Origin: Actinobacteria bacterium UBA5975
GTDB lineage: Bacteria > Actinomycetota > Actinomycetes > Nanopelagicales > Nanopelagicaceae
Assembly (NCBI GenBank): GCA_002430075.1
Contig: DJBN01000063.1
Coordinates: 10,599-16,103, forward strand
Direction: 5' to 3'
DNA length: 5,505 bases
A program made the position numbers and the translations under genes. Below are positions 5,459 through 5,505 of this stretch, one piece after another (the first letter of the stretch is position 1; each line of letters opens with the position of its first letter). The notes under the pieces were generated by a model that had not been told where the DNA came from, made no database searches, and saw nothing but the letters and a program-made list of their open reading frames with translations.

Positions 5459-5505
5459 TGGGCCCAGACAGGCTCGAACTGTCGACCCACGGATTAAAAG
5501 TCCGT
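5459..5505 (-). tRNA. tRNA-Lys(UUU), 3' part (5' half outside window)
   Basis: On the minus strand the window begins exactly at the anticodon stem. ACGGA pairs with TCCGT around the 7-base loop CTTTTAA, with anticodon TTT (plus-strand AAA at 5496-5498), so it reads Lys. There follow a 5-base variable region (5484-5488), a T arm with stem GACAG/CTGTC around TTCGAGC (5467-5483), the acceptor 3' strand TGGGCCC (5460-5466) and discriminator A (5459). The following bases are CAA, so CCA is not encoded and must be added after transcription. The 5' acceptor strand and D arm are beyond the window end. The gene lies 3 bases from the stop codon of the convergent small gene. Confidence 0.92.

Overview
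The window suggests a small-genome planktonic actinobacterium. This is inference from protein style, not from a marker gene. The ECF metal transporter has the actinobacterial layout of CbiM, a stand-alone PDGLE protein, CbiQ and CbiO. The first gene of that operon looks leaderless, with a TANNNT box ending six bases before the ATG. Base composition is moderate rather than GC-rich, and genes are packed with overlapping ends. Freshwater acI-type (Nanopelagicales-like) actinobacteria fit best, but other low-GC actinobacteria cannot be excluded.

Layout. (1) 3-728, plus strand: the C-terminal half of an MFS permease, cut by the window start. (2) 669-1622, minus strand: a cytoplasmic TPR-repeat protein whose last 60 bases overlap the MFS gene tail to tail. 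(3) 1623-1777: a divergent intergenic region. It holds a near-perfect 17-bp inverted repeat of the Fur-family (Nur/Zur) type directly upstream of a leaderless -10 box. (4) 1778-4334, plus strand: a tight four-gene operon for nickel or cobalt uptake, with cbiM (substrate-binding membrane subunit), a PDGLE/CbiN-like small membrane protein, cbiQ (T component) and cbiO (ATPase). (5) 4308-5231, minus strand: an EamA/DMT-family permease overlapping cbiO tail to tail. (6) About 5216-5455, plus strand: an unannotated small one-helix membrane protein that appears to start at CTG. (7) 5459-5505, minus strand: the 3' part of a tRNA-Lys(UUU) gene.

How the genes work together. CbiM binds the metal through its N-terminal Met-His and His67, and the PDGLE protein assists it. 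CbiQ couples CbiM to the CbiO ATPase, which drives uptake. The operator-like repeat fills the spacer of the putative cbiM promoter, so the operon is probably shut off by a metal-loaded Fur-family repressor. Half-site pattern and spacing resemble the Nur (nickel) box as I remember it, although a Zur-type reading also fits. No cobalamin riboswitch was recognised.

The oddest feature is cbiQ. Its coding sequence clearly continues upstream of the first usable start (GTG 2924) through the first membrane helix and a histidine-rich N-terminus. Yet there is no ATG, GTG or TTG in that frame back to a stop at 2657. A non-canonical start, a -1 frameshift from the PDGLE gene at an A-AAG site, or a one-base sequence error would each explain it.
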